The notes under the pieces: model-generated | What the model was told of the DNA's origin: nothing | Databases searched by the model: none | Seen by the model: the letters and a program-made list of their open reading frames with translations, nothing else | Assembly (NCBI GenBank): GCA_030762935.1 | Contig: CM060895.1 | Location: 30,990,501-31,054,500, forward strand | Direction: 5' to 3' | DNA from: Hymenopus coronatus | Lineage: Eukaryota > Arthropoda > Insecta > Mantodea > Hymenopodidae | Length of the DNA stretch: 64,000 nt | Program-made: the position numbers and the translations under genes | In this document: positions 9,901 through 24,900 of the stretch, in pieces | Layout of the letters: every line of letters begins with the position of its first letter | Position numbering within the stretch: position 1 is the stretch's first letter

Positions 9901-12900
9901 AGATATAGTTAATATTTAACTTTGTAAATTAGAAGTTGTTTTACCATTGTCACTGAAGATTTCAGTAAAGTAATACATTTTGATTATCATTATCAGAGCC
10001 AGATGTTTGGCAAAATATGTTTTTACTTATTGGCTGGTAATGAATTAAAAGTTTAAAGATTTAATGTTTTGAGGTATTTGGAAGTTACACCACCATATTT
10101 TATTATTTTCTCTACATAGTAGGTGAAAATATTGCATTCCACCTTAAATTTCTATACCAAGATTTCATTGAAAGTACACGTTTTTTGGAGCCCTGAGTAA
10201 ATATAAGAAAAGCATTTTTAGAAAATGGTACCGGTGGGAATGTGTGTCAAAACAGTGTGGGTCTCTTTAAAACATACAATTTATTTCAAATAACCTTGAG
10301 ACATGAGTCATTTCCAAAATATCTGTTATTAATTATTGTTTGAATTGTTCCGTTCTTTTGTCATTTTTTTAAAGTCATATTAATTTCAGTTATTTGCACT
10401 TGATAGAGACAGCATGAAGTTTTAAGGCAAACATATAGCATCCAGTTAAAAATTTGACTGGCTATTTTCTTTGTATCTATAACAAATTCTGTCAAGTAGC
10501 TATTTCTGCAAAAGTTTATCTCAAAATGAATAGATAGAAAAATAAACTTTCTTTAGAATAGTTTGCATAGTCACTAATAAACAAAGGGTTAGAGCAAGTA
10601 ACGTGAATATTATACATTAGTATTTTTTAATTTAGTTTTTATTTATTTTTTTTTTTTTTTTATTTTTTTAAACATCTGGCATTAAATGCCAAGTTTGATA
10701 AGTTTAAACTTTATCAGTTTATTTTCAATTTTTTTATTACATAAGCGAAGTCTGCCTGCCTCTCTAGAGTGGGGGTAACATATCTGCCTCACATTCAAGA
10801 GATCCTGAGTTTGAATCTTGGTTAGAGTAAGTTACCTGGATAAGCTTTTTTTTTTTTCTGAGTTTTCCATTATCCTGAGGAGAGGAAGGTAAAGTAATTT
10901 CAAGCTCCATGGACCATATGCTCATTTGAGCATCATTTCACCAATTTCATTCATTGTCTGATAGGACCTCCAGGTTAAAGGGCATGAGGAAGGGGGGGGG
11001 GGGGGGGGGAGAAAGGAAAAGGCTAGTCCAAGTGATTGATGCCACTTGAACATACTTATGCAGAATATGACCATATTTTCTGTTGTAATGTTTGCTACCT
11101 AATAAAAATTTAGCATTTCTCTTTTGAAAATGGTTACCCCGTATCGAGAAGTAGCATAGGGTAAACTTTTGATGAAAAGTGATGGTAAGTTACCGTTGTG
11201 CAAAAGTAGAGATAGCGTTAATTAGTTACAATGCCTGAATTCAGTCAGATATTGAAATGTAAACTTCATGGTTATGTAGTGAATTTGGCACCCATTTGTC
11301 TCTCTGAGGATACATTTTTATTATGTAAATTTTGTAAAGAGTAATTTATGAATCAACACATGACAAGCACAAATCTGTTCTTGCTTCAAAGAGTGGAATG
11401 TTTAGGGCTACTTCCAACAGCCATTGTCATATCTAGCAAACAGTCACTGCTATCATTTGAGTTGTGTAAACCTTCATTGATGTTAGCAGATCTAACCCAA
11501 GAACATTTACAGCAATATCTCATGGTAACATGCAATAATAAAAATATATAATTTGTATGATTTTTACAATACATATCTGTTATTAAATTTATTATGACTA
11601 TTAAAACTTGAAATATTCTTTCATTCTATTGACATTTTTGCTTGCCTATTTTGATTGTTGTGAATGCCTAAACTTCTGAGCTCTAATTGTTGCCATTGTT
11701 TTACATGGTCATACCTCAGTCCAGTTTTAAATTAAACATACTAGATTTTTATTTACTTTGAATTTGCAGTTTTCTTTGACTCTCAATGACTCACAGAAAT
11801 GTATCAGTTGTGTGGTATAAATCTGCAGCAAACTTCTCTTTTGTTTATAATGAACATTGTTTTTTGGGTGGTTATGAGTAGAAGAGAGAATAGTGCATGA
11901 TTTTTCATTTATTAGTGGGTATATAAACTATTCCTATGAAATTTTGTGTTTCTGCTTCATTGTAATTGAGGAAAGTCTCTACAGAAATGGCAACATTACA
12001 CATTTTGTTACAGATAAAAATGCAATAATCAAATGTTTAAGAATGGATTTTTATACTGGCATTAATAGTCCATTCTATTAGCATGAAATCATGAGAAACA
12101 GCTGAATATCAAAAGAAATTTAAGTATTGAATAGTTTAACCATTAATAATGGATATCTCAAAAATGAGTGATGTCATAAAAGAAATTATTTGGAATAAAT
12201 TATGCATTTCAAACATGTACATTTGTCATATCTTAGTACATTTTCGTCTATCACTTAATGTTTAACAGTTATACAAGATTATACAAAATGATTTTTGAGT
12301 GAAGATGACTTGTGTTACTCCAACATAATTAATTGAAAGATAAATAATGCATGCTCTTGTTTCTTTGAAAACTGGAATGAAATTAACAACTGTTCACAAT
12401 GCTATTGACTTTAAGATACACAACATTTACAGATCTGTGTACTTGTATTTTTTAAATTTATATTACAAAACTGATCTAGAGCAAGTCAGACCTAATATTT
12501 TCATTTTTGTGCAGTTCCACTGTTTGTACTTTCTTTGCCCTAACATCATATAATTGAGATTTAGAAAGGAAGATTGAGTGATCCTTTAAAGTTATATGAA
12601 ATGCTGTATTTTCCATCTTTGCTAACAAACCAATTGAATGCATATTGATACCATAGCCCTGTTAATTTCCATGGTGTATATAAAGTGATCACATACAAGC
12701 TATTGTGCTGAGAAGGCACTAACTGAAGTGCAAATTTTTTTATGTGGCATATTGTGAGATAAACATTTTCCTTTAACTGATAGGGTGAACACTCTGGATG
12801 TCATGAAATGTATGACAATCATTTAATTTGAAACTTGAAATTGTGGAAAATAAACATTTTCTTGAAATTGTTGAATAAAATTTCCATTGCATTTGCGGTG

Positions 12901-15900
12901 AAAAAATGCTTAATGATTTTGTATCACTGTTAGCTTACAACGCAAGTGGAGAGGTTGACAATGGTTGGGAAAGAACTCAGAAGAAAACATAGGGGAAGCC
13001 AAGCACAGGTGCGCAGCTTAATAGATGAACGTGCAGATTTCTTGGCACAACTGCAAGATCAACAGAGAGAATTGGTTGGTCTAAGACAGAGGTTAGGGCT
13101 AGCACAGAAAGAAAATGAGGATCTTGCCAAGTGTCAGGTAAGAATCTTTTTTAAAATTTGAAAATAAAATAATAAAATAAAAGCATTAGTTTGCTTATAT
13201 TTCTCTGTAATATAGGATTTGCTTTGAACATTTAATTTTTTAACTTTTAATGCATGTTGGTTAATAATGAAGTCGTTCCCCATATTGCTTTCCAAAATTT
13301 AGATTAATGCCTTGGTAATTTTTAAGAGGTGTACATATTAACATATGTATCATATCCATTTCTTTATTTCACGGCAGAGTATGCAATCTGGAGATGGTAG
13401 TATGCCAGTTTTGAGGAGATGATTTAGCCAGGCAATCATATATGGTGATAAGCTTAGGCAAAAGCCTGTAACATAAAATATCATTTAATAAATAATTACT
13501 GGGATTGGTTTTGGAAACACATGTTCCCATTTTCAGCTCCTAATTTCAGCTGAATTTCCTTATCTTGGTGTCCAAGATGAGGGTGATGGTTGTGGGATGC
13601 TGATCTTATGGAGGCATCTTGTGCTGCATCTATGAATGATAGCTGTATGGTGGTAAATCAAAATTCATAATATGGTTCTTCATTTTTCCAGTTGTCTAAT
13701 TCTGTATGCTGATAAGCTGGTTTTAACGGTTTTATATCCACTGTAATTTCATGTCCTGATGATCAGAAGTGCTAGGCAATTGCTGATTTTTCTGTTTGTA
13801 TTTTAAGTAGTATATATATTCTTACGTTTAGTCTGGTTTCCAGTTATTTTTGTCCTTCCGTTGTATATTAGATTAGTCTGAGCATTTTATTTCATAAATT
13901 CCCAGTTTTTTATTTTGCTCAAATAGGAGCTTGTAATTCATGAAGATTTTATGAAATTTGGTGTGTGCTCAAGGGAGAAATGTGAATTTTCTGAACTGAG
14001 GTTGGTCACAATGGTTCTGTAGGGTGGTTATTTGTTTTATGTGTTTCAATCTTTTTTGAATTTGTGGTTTCTCTTATCCACTAATTTTTGTGGATGCCAT
14101 TGTTGTAGCTATTTGGAGTATCTGTTAGTATTCGCTGTTTTCCAGGAATATGTGGTCTCTCTGTATCTTAGGCTATTCAGGACTGCATATTTGCATGCTG
14201 TGGCATTGTTGATATTGTATTTTATGTGGTCTGTGTTTGTGAATTTTTTTGTACTTCAAATGTTAGATTTTGTTGTTTAGTCCCAAAATCTGACATATTA
14301 TTTTATATTTAATACACTTTTCTTTAATGAAGTATTCAGAAGGCTTTTTATGGTGAAATGGTGAATGTGGATGTCTATGTGAGAAACAGAAATGTTTCAG
14401 TAAATGTTCATAGAAAACAATATAAGGCTAGCCCCTCAAAACAAACTTTCCTTAAAAACCTTTTAAATACTCTGTTAAAGAAAACCTGAAAACAAAAAAA
14501 GTCTGGTACATATCAGTTGTAAAAAATTTACTTTAGCAAAACTAAAACAAACTTAGAAATTAAAACTGGAGTTAATACCAAATTTATATTAAGAATGATA
14601 TGTAAATATGTAATGATAAGGGTGCAAAATATAAAATCCCAGCCACACTGTTTGAGGAGAGTGGAGAATAACATCGCCATGCCTAGTACACATCTCTTAT
14701 GTGACATCCAGTTGAAGCATGAGTAGGTGATGACTGTTGCCATAACGAATGAAGGAGCTTGACCATGCATCCTCTCTGATGACCTTCACATTTGTATTTC
14801 TATTAAACCATCATTAAGAATCCCCAAGTGTTTCATAATTTTTCCACCTCTTCTGTGACCACAATATAAGACAAGCCTCGCAAGACAAAACTTTCTCAAA
14901 ATTTGGTCGAAGGAATATCAAATTCAAATAGAAAAATTAGCAGTGGCATATCACTTTTGTTCAAACCACTTTAACAATAAACCAGAAATTAGTTTAAACA
15001 GGCTACCATTCCTTGTGAATTAACTATCTGGGAAAAGATCATTAGTGTTTAAATGCCTGCAATAGACTCTATAATGAAGTTCATTAGTCAACCACCAGAG
15101 GGCAAGGCTGATTTGGATACATACTCATTGCAATGACGAAAGTGATTCCCTTTTTAAAACTAATCCTGAGAAATGGAAAGTGTAACTGAAGCTTTTAAGT
15201 GTCAAATAATTAACATAAGTATATAATGCAGCTTTGCGTAGTTTATAACAACTTTTAGGATTTTAATGATTTTGTAATTTTTAACATTTCAGTTTTCCAT
15301 TTAAATGACAAAGAGAAAAAGTTGTATGTTTAGCAGGGGAAAAAAAGAGCAGGTAATTGGAGAGATGGGAACATTTGCATGCTCTGCAAACACCATTATG
15401 CCATGTTTTTTCTATACTGTGGAAATTTTTTTAAAGCTTCCTGTATGATATTCAGCAACCATTATTGCGTTCATTTGTATCATTGTTATTGGAGCATAGC
15501 TTGCTTCTTAATTTTTCTATCTCGTATATCACTTATTTTTTTCAATATTTTTATTTATTTATTTTAGTCTGAAGTTCCTGATCTAACCAACAAAGCTGTC
15601 TATGATTTGGATGATCCTAATAGGCCAAGGTTCACTACAGCAGAACTTAAAGAAATACTTCATGAACGTAATGAGCTCAAGGCGAGAGTTAGTGATCTGG
15701 AAGATGAACTGGAGATGTATAGGCCCAAAAGCAGTGATTCGTAAGTTTGAAACAAAATTCTTTCTCTCTTTCTTCATTTTTTTCATTCTTGCATGTTTCT
15801 CACATTATAAGTAATTAAATGTTTATTATTTCTTCCTATCAATGATGAAGTTTTAATTAGAATTTAGTTTAACTAAGCTCTGCTTAGAACTATGTAGGCT

Positions 15901-18900
15901 TTCATGGTCAGTCTAAAATAAATGATTTTCCAGGTTTGTAGGCTGTGGTGTATCATTTATTTTCTAAGCTCTGCTTGTTTATTAAGATTTCATTCTAGCA
16001 AATTTATTGAAGGCATGTAAAATAAATTACATACTTTTCACGGACTATGCTGGATACCTCTGTAACAGAAAATTGATTTTTCAACCACCAAGGAATATGC
16101 TGATGGTCTTTTATTACAATATATTCAGTTCATATTTAATGATAGCTGATGTAACTGTATCTTGTTGGCATTTAAAGGTATGGTATGATTTGAAGATGCA
16201 CAAAATTATTAACCTCATAACAAATATAATTTTAATATAAAAATAATAGTGCAACAAATCTTCACTTATCTTTTGGAATCCTTGCCTGGACTAGTTTCGC
16301 AACGATTTCATTGCATTATCAACATATCCTTTTGGTCTCTTTTTTGATGTTGTTTATTTACACTGTTATGGTTATTGCTACTAGGTGGATTGTGTACTAA
16401 TGCATTGCTAACTACTGGAATCAAAACAAATTTGGTAAGAGTGTCAATTGGAGGTAAATTGATATACCTCCAATTGACACTCTTACCAAATTTGTTTTGA
16501 TTCCAGTAGTTAGCAATGCATTAGTACACAATCCACCTAGTAGCAATAACCATAACAGTGTAAATAAACAACATCAAAAAAGAGACCAAAAGGATATGTT
16601 GATAATGCAATGAAATCGTTGCGAAACTAGTCCAGGCAAGGATTCCAAAAGATAAGTGAAGATTTGTTGCAACTATTATTTTTATATTAATATTTGTGTT
16701 ATTCTTCACTGTTACTAGCTTCTTTTTACACTTATAAATATAATTTTCTTTTTTATTCTGAAAATGCAGCATTCATGTAGGTACAATGATGATGATAGTG
16801 AAACTAAAATTTTAATCTGTGAATAGCCACTAGATTAGAATCCCCTGGTTTTTGAGTCACATCTCAATTGTGAGCAATATTGAGTTGATATAGCTGCTAT
16901 AGTATGCTGACCACATGTATAGTTTGCTGGCTATTCGTTTAGGTCTGGTTTTGGTGAACTTTGATTGGACACAATTTGTGTGCACACTGTCTTCACATCC
17001 AGGCACTGGTACCTAGTTTTTTAGCCTGCTATTTCAAAATTTGTCGAAAAACAGCTTTCCTTTTGCATGCACTTATGTGTGACAATAAGTTTCATGGTTG
17101 CTGTTAGATATTTATGGAATAGGGTCATTGAATTATAAGGTAACCCCTCTCGTGGCTCTTTCCAGTGCACAAGAGATCCCAGAATTGCCAGGAAAGTGGT
17201 ACCGGCAAAGACACTTTGGAGTCCTTACCTTAAATAAATGCTGAAAATATCTGCTCCCAAACAGGCAGATTAACAAGTAAAGATGTTCTTGCTCATTCAC
17301 CCAAGCTCATCAGCAGAAATCTCCATGTAATCTACAGAAACTTAGTGATAACATCATGCAAGAAATCAAAAGGATTCCTGCTTTGTGTGGTTTGTGTGTG
17401 AGCAGGTCAACATTTCCATAATTTGTCTTAAGATAATATTTTAGTGTGGCCTTTGCAGGCACCACATTCCCAGTGACTCTCGGGTCTCTCGCACAATGGA
17501 GAGAGGCCACATCAGGAGTTACCTTATATATGTCCATTATGAGCCAAATAAATTATGTAATTTTCCAGTTAATTTCCTTTGGATACGTTGTATGAGAAAC
17601 ATCCTTAGTAGAGTTTAAGAAAAGGTTTGAGTAAGAATAGAGACACTTTACATCACTTACAATGTTTTTTTATCTGACTGGTTTTGAGAACTACCTTTTG
17701 TTCTCATCTTCAGAGACTGACTCAGTCCATTGATGCCAAGCCAGTCACCTTGACCCAGCAAGAACTCAAGCTTGGGTTTAGTATAAAAGGCAAGCTTACC
17801 ATCATGTCAGATGAATGAATGAAATCTGAAAATAACTTTAGCAACTAAATTTGGTAATCTTAGAACTTAGTGAAAACTATGAATATAAAGCTAAGTTGGG
17901 TAGTTTGTCCTTACTGAGAGTATAATTTGGATCCAGTGAGTATTGCATTATAATTAATGATTTTGTTAGAAAGGATAATCCCTGAATGGAGAACCGTAGC
18001 ATAATGTTACACAAAATTATGATTCTTTGTGGTAAATAAAAGCATTACTTAACTAAGAGCTGTTCAGTATTATCATTTAAGGAAGTTTTCATGTTTTCTG
18101 TCATCATGTGTAGTGAAACCCTTGAAAAAACCTTTATTACATACTTTAAAACTTTTGAAGTAGATATCATTTTGTTTCCTCTTAAATAGCAACTTCCTAA
18201 GCTTTAAAACTCGATCATATACATTTGGCTAAGCATGACAACTATTTGTATTTCACCAATGATACAACCTTAAACACAATTTTAATATTTGAAACTTGGC
18301 ATTACTTTGCTCCACCAAGAAGATGAGTAGTTCAAATTAAGTCAAAGATTATCAACTGATTCAGGGGGGGGAAAAAAAAAACATAAAATATTTTTGAATA
18401 ATCTGTTGTATCTACATAATGCCAATTTTTGCATTTTGAATGCTAGATTACCATGGATGGAAAAAATGACAATAGAATATGTATATGTCTTATTTCCTTT
18501 TCATGGGTGAAACAGTGTATGGCAATAAAGAGCCTTTATTTTAATGTGTAGCTGGTCTAGTAGGATTTTTCTTGGTTTTGGGAAACACACAGCAAAGTCA
18601 GATGTTCTTAGCCCCAATTAAAGCACTTAGTTTTTTTTTATAAATTATGACTACAATAACTACATAGAATAAATAGCCTGCATTCCTTTTCAGCATTGCA
18701 TTTACCTCCTACAGTGACAGTCACTGAAGATGCTGACTGTGGAAGTATTCGAAACGCATGGTTCACAACCACCCAACAATAGACTGGAAAACACAGTTTT
18801 TAAATATAACTGCATACCATGATATTGCAAATCATGTCCTTGCTCCACCACATATGTCTCACACCTTGTAACAATTTCCATTACAACTTGTTAATTCTTC

Positions 18901-21900
18901 ATTAACATTATCTACCACCCAATTGTGATTCCAATTCCTGAATTATAGTTATCATGTAGGTTTTTAATTTCAAAAGTTAAAAAGGTGAGGTTTGTGAAAT
19001 TCAAGCTTTCTCAGAAATATCTTTGAACTTCATTCCAACTTTTCTCTGATGTTTTCAAGTTGTTCTTCTTTATGAAGAAATGCTAACTTCTCCTTCTTTC
19101 TTTTTTTTTTTTTTTTTATATATATACATATGAAGATTAGGTTCGAACCATTTCTCTGAGGTGCACAAACTGCAGGGAATATATGTATAAATCACAGTCT
19201 CTCTTCTCTACAAAAGCTTGTTGTCACATACACAATTTTACAACTTTACATCATCTGATTAGCTGGCACATAGAAAGGAGGGGAGGTGTACAGTTGGAAA
19301 TAGTGTAGTCCATGACAAGAAACTTTCCATAATACTGCTTGCATTGAAACAAAGGCTCTGTAGAGTAGTAGTCTAATTTAAACCTTGTATAGCAAATTCA
19401 ATTTCTGCTTTTATGACAAAAAGGACAGCAGGTATTACTGTTGCCATACAATTAAGCATATTATTGTATAATATATATTATATGTAATATATATGTAATA
19501 TATATTGTATAAAAGATTAATTTTTTTCTCTTCAAGTTTTAATTATCATTGCATGCTAAGTTGCTGTTGACAAGCACACTGTTGGTTCACTTTTCTTAAG
19601 CAATATTGGTTGTTTACATAGTCACTATTATTTTTTTTTTTTGCTCATGTATGTTATTGCCATGAACACTTGACTTTAACAGAGTACAGTTCTGATTTTT
19701 GTTATTTTTATGTGTTTTATATTTGTGTTATATTTCTGTTTTATCTAATGAATGAGCCAGTTATGAGTGATGTTGACAGAGGCTTAAAATTTTATTTAAA
19801 AACCCCACTCTAAAGATGGGATTTCTTTTTCCTCTTACTCGTTTATGTGTAAAATTGAAAGAAAAGTGCCATTCTTTAACAATTGTGTATAAATTGCATA
19901 GAAAGTTTTATAACTTAAGCATAACCTATTTTTAGGATTTTATGTACAGTGTACAACTGAAAGGGATGTAGACAATAGACCTTTAAACCAAGAATGGAAT
20001 GAATAAAAACAATGGATTTCTTTGGTCAATTTTCAATTGCTTGATTAAAACAAAATAATGTGCAATGAAATACTAGGTACTTGTGTGCACTCTAGGTAAT
20101 ACATAGCACATGCCCACTCCTACCATGAGAAGCAGGATATTTATTACACGTTGTTATGAAAGAAATAACTTTTCTTTTGGATAAATGTTTGGATTTATCC
20201 TGGGATCAAGAGGTTAGCTTTTGCACAGAAGTTTTCAGTGTATAAGCAAGTATGGTCTCCAGTTCAGTTCAACTAGGGGAGTGCTGGGCATGATGAAAGA
20301 ACAGACGAAGCTGCTAGGAAGGGAATTAAGTGCTTTTTTGGACCTGAACCAGCTTTGGGGCTGTCTTTAGGACTGGTTAAGCTGGATATCAGTGATTGGT
20401 TAAACCAAGAAACTTTGGAACTCATCCATAGGTTTCAGATATTCCAAATCTCTTGTACAGAGACTGGACAGAGTGAAGCACACCCCGCTGTTACCCCCAT
20501 GTGATTGTTGTCACAGGTGAAGTTCAGGGTGCAAGTCCTGGTGCTGAAAGTCTTATAGGTCACTCTCACTCCCTAAACAGAGTCTGATTGCCTCATCCCA
20601 AAGCTAGTGGTAGAATTTAGTATGATTTCTAAATTTGGGCATTTTAAAGTACAGGGTGTAAATAAATGAATATTGGGGTTTTAACTCTTTATAAGTTATG
20701 AATGATATGTCAAAAGAAAAAGCAACTCAAACAGTTTTACCAAGAAGCTTATAAATGTTCAACGTGACTACCCTTTGTCACACGGCACACATCAAGTCTA
20801 TAGCCGAGTTCTTTCCAAACGTTGATAAGTGTGTATTCAGTAATTGTAGCAACAGCTGCTTCAATCCGATTTCTTAATTCAAGGAGGTCAGCTGGTAGCG
20901 GAGGCACGTACACACGATCCTTGATGAAACCCCAAAGGTAAAAATTGCATGGTGTTAGGTCAGGAGAACATGGAGGCTATGCATAGCAAGCCCTGTCATT
21001 GAGGCCCTTGTGGCCTATCCAGCGCTTGGGTACAGTGACGTTCAACCAATCACGTACTTCGTTATGCCAGTGAGGTGGCGCACCATCCTGCTGGAAAATG
21101 AAGTTCTCTGGCTCATTATCTTCCAACTGAGGGAAGAGCCATTGCTCTAGTGTATCAAGGCAAGGAGTGCCAGTTACAGTAGGTTCACCAAAAACGAAAG
21201 GCCCAAAAACTTTTCGCTGGCATACGGCACAAAAAACATTCACTTTAGGAGAATCTCGTTGCATTTGTACCATCTCGTGAGGATTTTCTGAGCCCAGATG
21301 CACACATTATGAGTGTTAACATGTCCACTAAGATAAAAGGTCAATTCATCACTGAAGACAACATGATCCACAAAATCGTCATGAAACAACATGTCGTTTG
21401 CGAATTTGGCACGTAATCTGTGGTCTGTCAGCTTTAGAGCCTGTAATAACTATAAACGGTAAGGACATAGCTGTAAGCGTTTTCTTACAACTTTCCAAAC
21501 AGTCGACACAGGAACTTGTAGTTCACGACTAGCCTTTTGGACTGATTTCTTTGGGCTACGAGTGAACGACTCTCTCACTCGCTCAACAGTCTCTTCACTT
21601 ACTCCTGGTCGTCCCACGCTCTTCCCTTTACAAAGGCAGCCGGTATCTTCAAACTGATTATACCATCTACGAATGTTTTTATCACTAGGAGGATCACAAC
21701 CGAACTTACTACAGAACGCACGTTGCACAGTAACTACAGATTTGGTCTTTGCAAACTGCAAAACACAAAACGCTTTCTGTTTACTAGTCGCCATCTTTGC
21801 TACTACCGCTGTCTAGTGGATTGCGGCAGAAACATTGCATGCACATGCACACTTGTGCCAACAAACAAAACCGTTTGAGTTGTTTTTTCATTTGACATAT

Positions 21901-24900
21901 CATTTATAACTGTAAGTTGAATGTAATAAATATTATAAAGAGTTAAAACCCCGATATTCATTTATATACACCCTGTATACTGCCGAATATCTCAGGTTGC
22001 AGAAGAATTTAGTGATTCCTGGCCCTTGTGCTAGAGGTGGATCGGAGCTAATGAAAGATAACTTCTTCCAAGATAACTATATTTCTTTGTGAAATTGTTT
22101 AAGATTGTACCTGTTGTTTAAAGTTATGTTTTCCTGTTATCACCAATAATTAACAGCACAAAGGTCCCAAATCTGTATTACATTACAGCTTTGGCAAAAG
22201 TTTAACTCATCACAGCAATTTTGTACGTCCCATCAGACCTCTCCTGCTAAAACCGTGTCTCTCCGCCAAGTCACGATGCAGATTTTCTATTTAGACAACT
22301 TACTTACTGTAACATATTGTACATTTTTTTTTACCTTGACTCTGCGAGCGGGAGATGGAGAATAGAATAGAAATGTACCAGTATGTCTGTGTTTGGTGGT
22401 GATGGTGGTAGCTTAGCTGTAACAGTGATTATTATGGATACCGTTTTCAATTAAGACAACATACTTAATATAATATATTGTAAAATGTTTTACCTAATTT
22501 CAATTTGTACGTAAATTTGCATTTTGAGCAATTGAGGGAGAGGGGAGTATGGAAATGTATGGAATGTGTGTAATTGTACAAATGATGACAGCAACATTGG
22601 CAGGAACATAGCTGTAATAACAATTATGGATGCTTTTTTCTATTATGACAACATATTTTTAAGCCCTGTAATTTTATTTTCGTCTTGGAGAGTAATCTTT
22701 TACCAATGAGAATGCTCATTGGTAATCTATACCATTTCCCCCAGGCATTGACACTACCGTACCCGTGAAGTTTGAGACCTATTTTTTCCCCAAATGGTAT
22801 TTGGAAAACATATAGCATGAATTCAAGATGGCCTCCAGTTCTGAACATGAATATTTTGGAAAAAAAACATTGTCTTGTATTTGGATAAATATGGTATTTA
22901 TCTACATTGGTGGTCCGCTAACTACAGTAGCCGCTCTAATGACATTCGAATAGTGATTCCTTCGTTAACATTGCTAGTATCCAACCACAGATACATTTAC
23001 AACTTGGCGTGGTCTAACTGTCATCTGACCTTTGTTTCTATTCCCCTAATGTACTAATTGCTGACTCTGAATAATTTTTCAGGACACAGTGGATTAAGTC
23101 TATGAATACAGCTTTAGTACAATGAATTTCTAGGAATTCTTACTTCCTAACGATTGTTTTCAGACATGTTCTCCTGTTAGCGTTACTTTTAACATTTTTA
23201 AATTACGGAATTATTTGAGTAACAAAAAGTGAACATGCAAAGAAATAAAATATCCTTAATAATTATTACATTAAACCTGTCTTATGCAAATTATGATAAG
23301 CTAAATAATTAATAGAATGAAAATATAAATTTATTAAATATGTACAAATATCTTAAATATTCAATGATTAGCATTGAATTACTACTTGAAGATGCAAGTT
23401 ACGAGAGCTGCTAAAATTAGCCTGGGAAATGCTCTCATGGGTAACATGCCATTTTCGCTGTTCCCTGAGAAGCAAGTGAATCCTACCTGTAGATGGTGTC
23501 AGAAGGTAACTGCTGTCTATTGTGAGAGTGGTCAGCTCCTGCTCTTCAAAGAGCTCTCATTTTTGGGAGTCTGTATCCAAAATTGGAGGTCAGAGACTGA
23601 TACTGTTCATTATGGATCTCAGACTTTTAGAACAGATTCGTAACACTAGAAATGTGCAAATAGAGCTGTAAAGGTTGTAGTGCAAGGCAGTGTTTCCCAA
23701 ACCATCTGTCAAACTAAGTATGGTCTCACATTACTTGTAATAGATTTTACTTGCTCTATAATTTAACAAATAAATTAAGAAACCATAATAAAAGTAAAAT
23801 ATAGGCTTTAGTATTGTTGAAAAGTTTACAAGGTGTTTAAATGAACATGTTGATAAATTAAAGTACTATTCACTGTGAATAAATAAATTCATAAGTAACT
23901 GCAACCTATGAGACAAAATAAATGTTTGATTAACAAATACTTCAAGTAGTTTCATGAAGTTAAACATGTGTATTAGTGTATTGATTTTGAAAGTATACTA
24001 TGAGTACTCTCATCTGGTGATGAAACATTTTTGTAAAAATGAAGATAGTACAATTACAAAATATACTTTATTACTAGTATTTGATATGCAACTTCTTATT
24101 CTTGCTGCATTAGGAATGAAATATTTGTTATATTAGTGAATCATAACTTTGGAAGTATAAAGCAATACTTTCCTGTTATTCATTTCCATACTTTACTATA
24201 TCAGCTGGAGAAAATATTTTCCTGTATCAAGAATGCGTGAATGGGTAATGCAATTTTGTTTCATAGTACAAGATATTAAGAAGAAGAAAATGGAATCTAT
24301 GAGTATAAAAATATAGTAAAAGTATTGTTAATAGAACCAATGTTTTGATCTGTACATTTGGGAGGAAGGACCTTTGTTCTATTTTACTTAATTCATCCCT
24401 CATCAACCAATCCAATTCAACCCTCATCAACCATGTGTTTTGTTTACAACTTATAGACTTTCTCGCAGAAGTTTTAACTTCATAAAGTCTAGCTGTTTCT
24501 CAATGGCTGCATCTGCCTACATTAACTTAATTTCTGAGTATTACTAGTTTGTGAAAGTTTTTAATGCTAGCATTTTTTTTACTTGCCTTCCCTCAACTAA
24601 ATAGTTTTACCTTGCTACAAATACCTATGCTGTTGTCTACTGCAAAAATGATTTCTCCTCTGCATAGTGTGGCTTAGATTATGTAGCAAGTTTGTGTCTG
24701 GGGTCAGAGATAGTTTACCATGAAACTTCAAAGGTAATTAGTTTGAAATATGTTGGTTTAAAAAAACAAGAAGATGCAGAGGGAAAAATTAAATGAGTTC
24801 CTTTAAATTGTTTATCAACAACCATTTAATAAAGACTACCTATGTGTTGTCATCTTACAACAGTGTTGAATTTACTTAATGTGTAGAATTTTAGAATAAT

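Noticed and set aside
18715..18790. Penelope-like element
   Set aside because: Only a short hairpin-like wording resembles such elements. No RT or GIY-YIG coding sequence is near.
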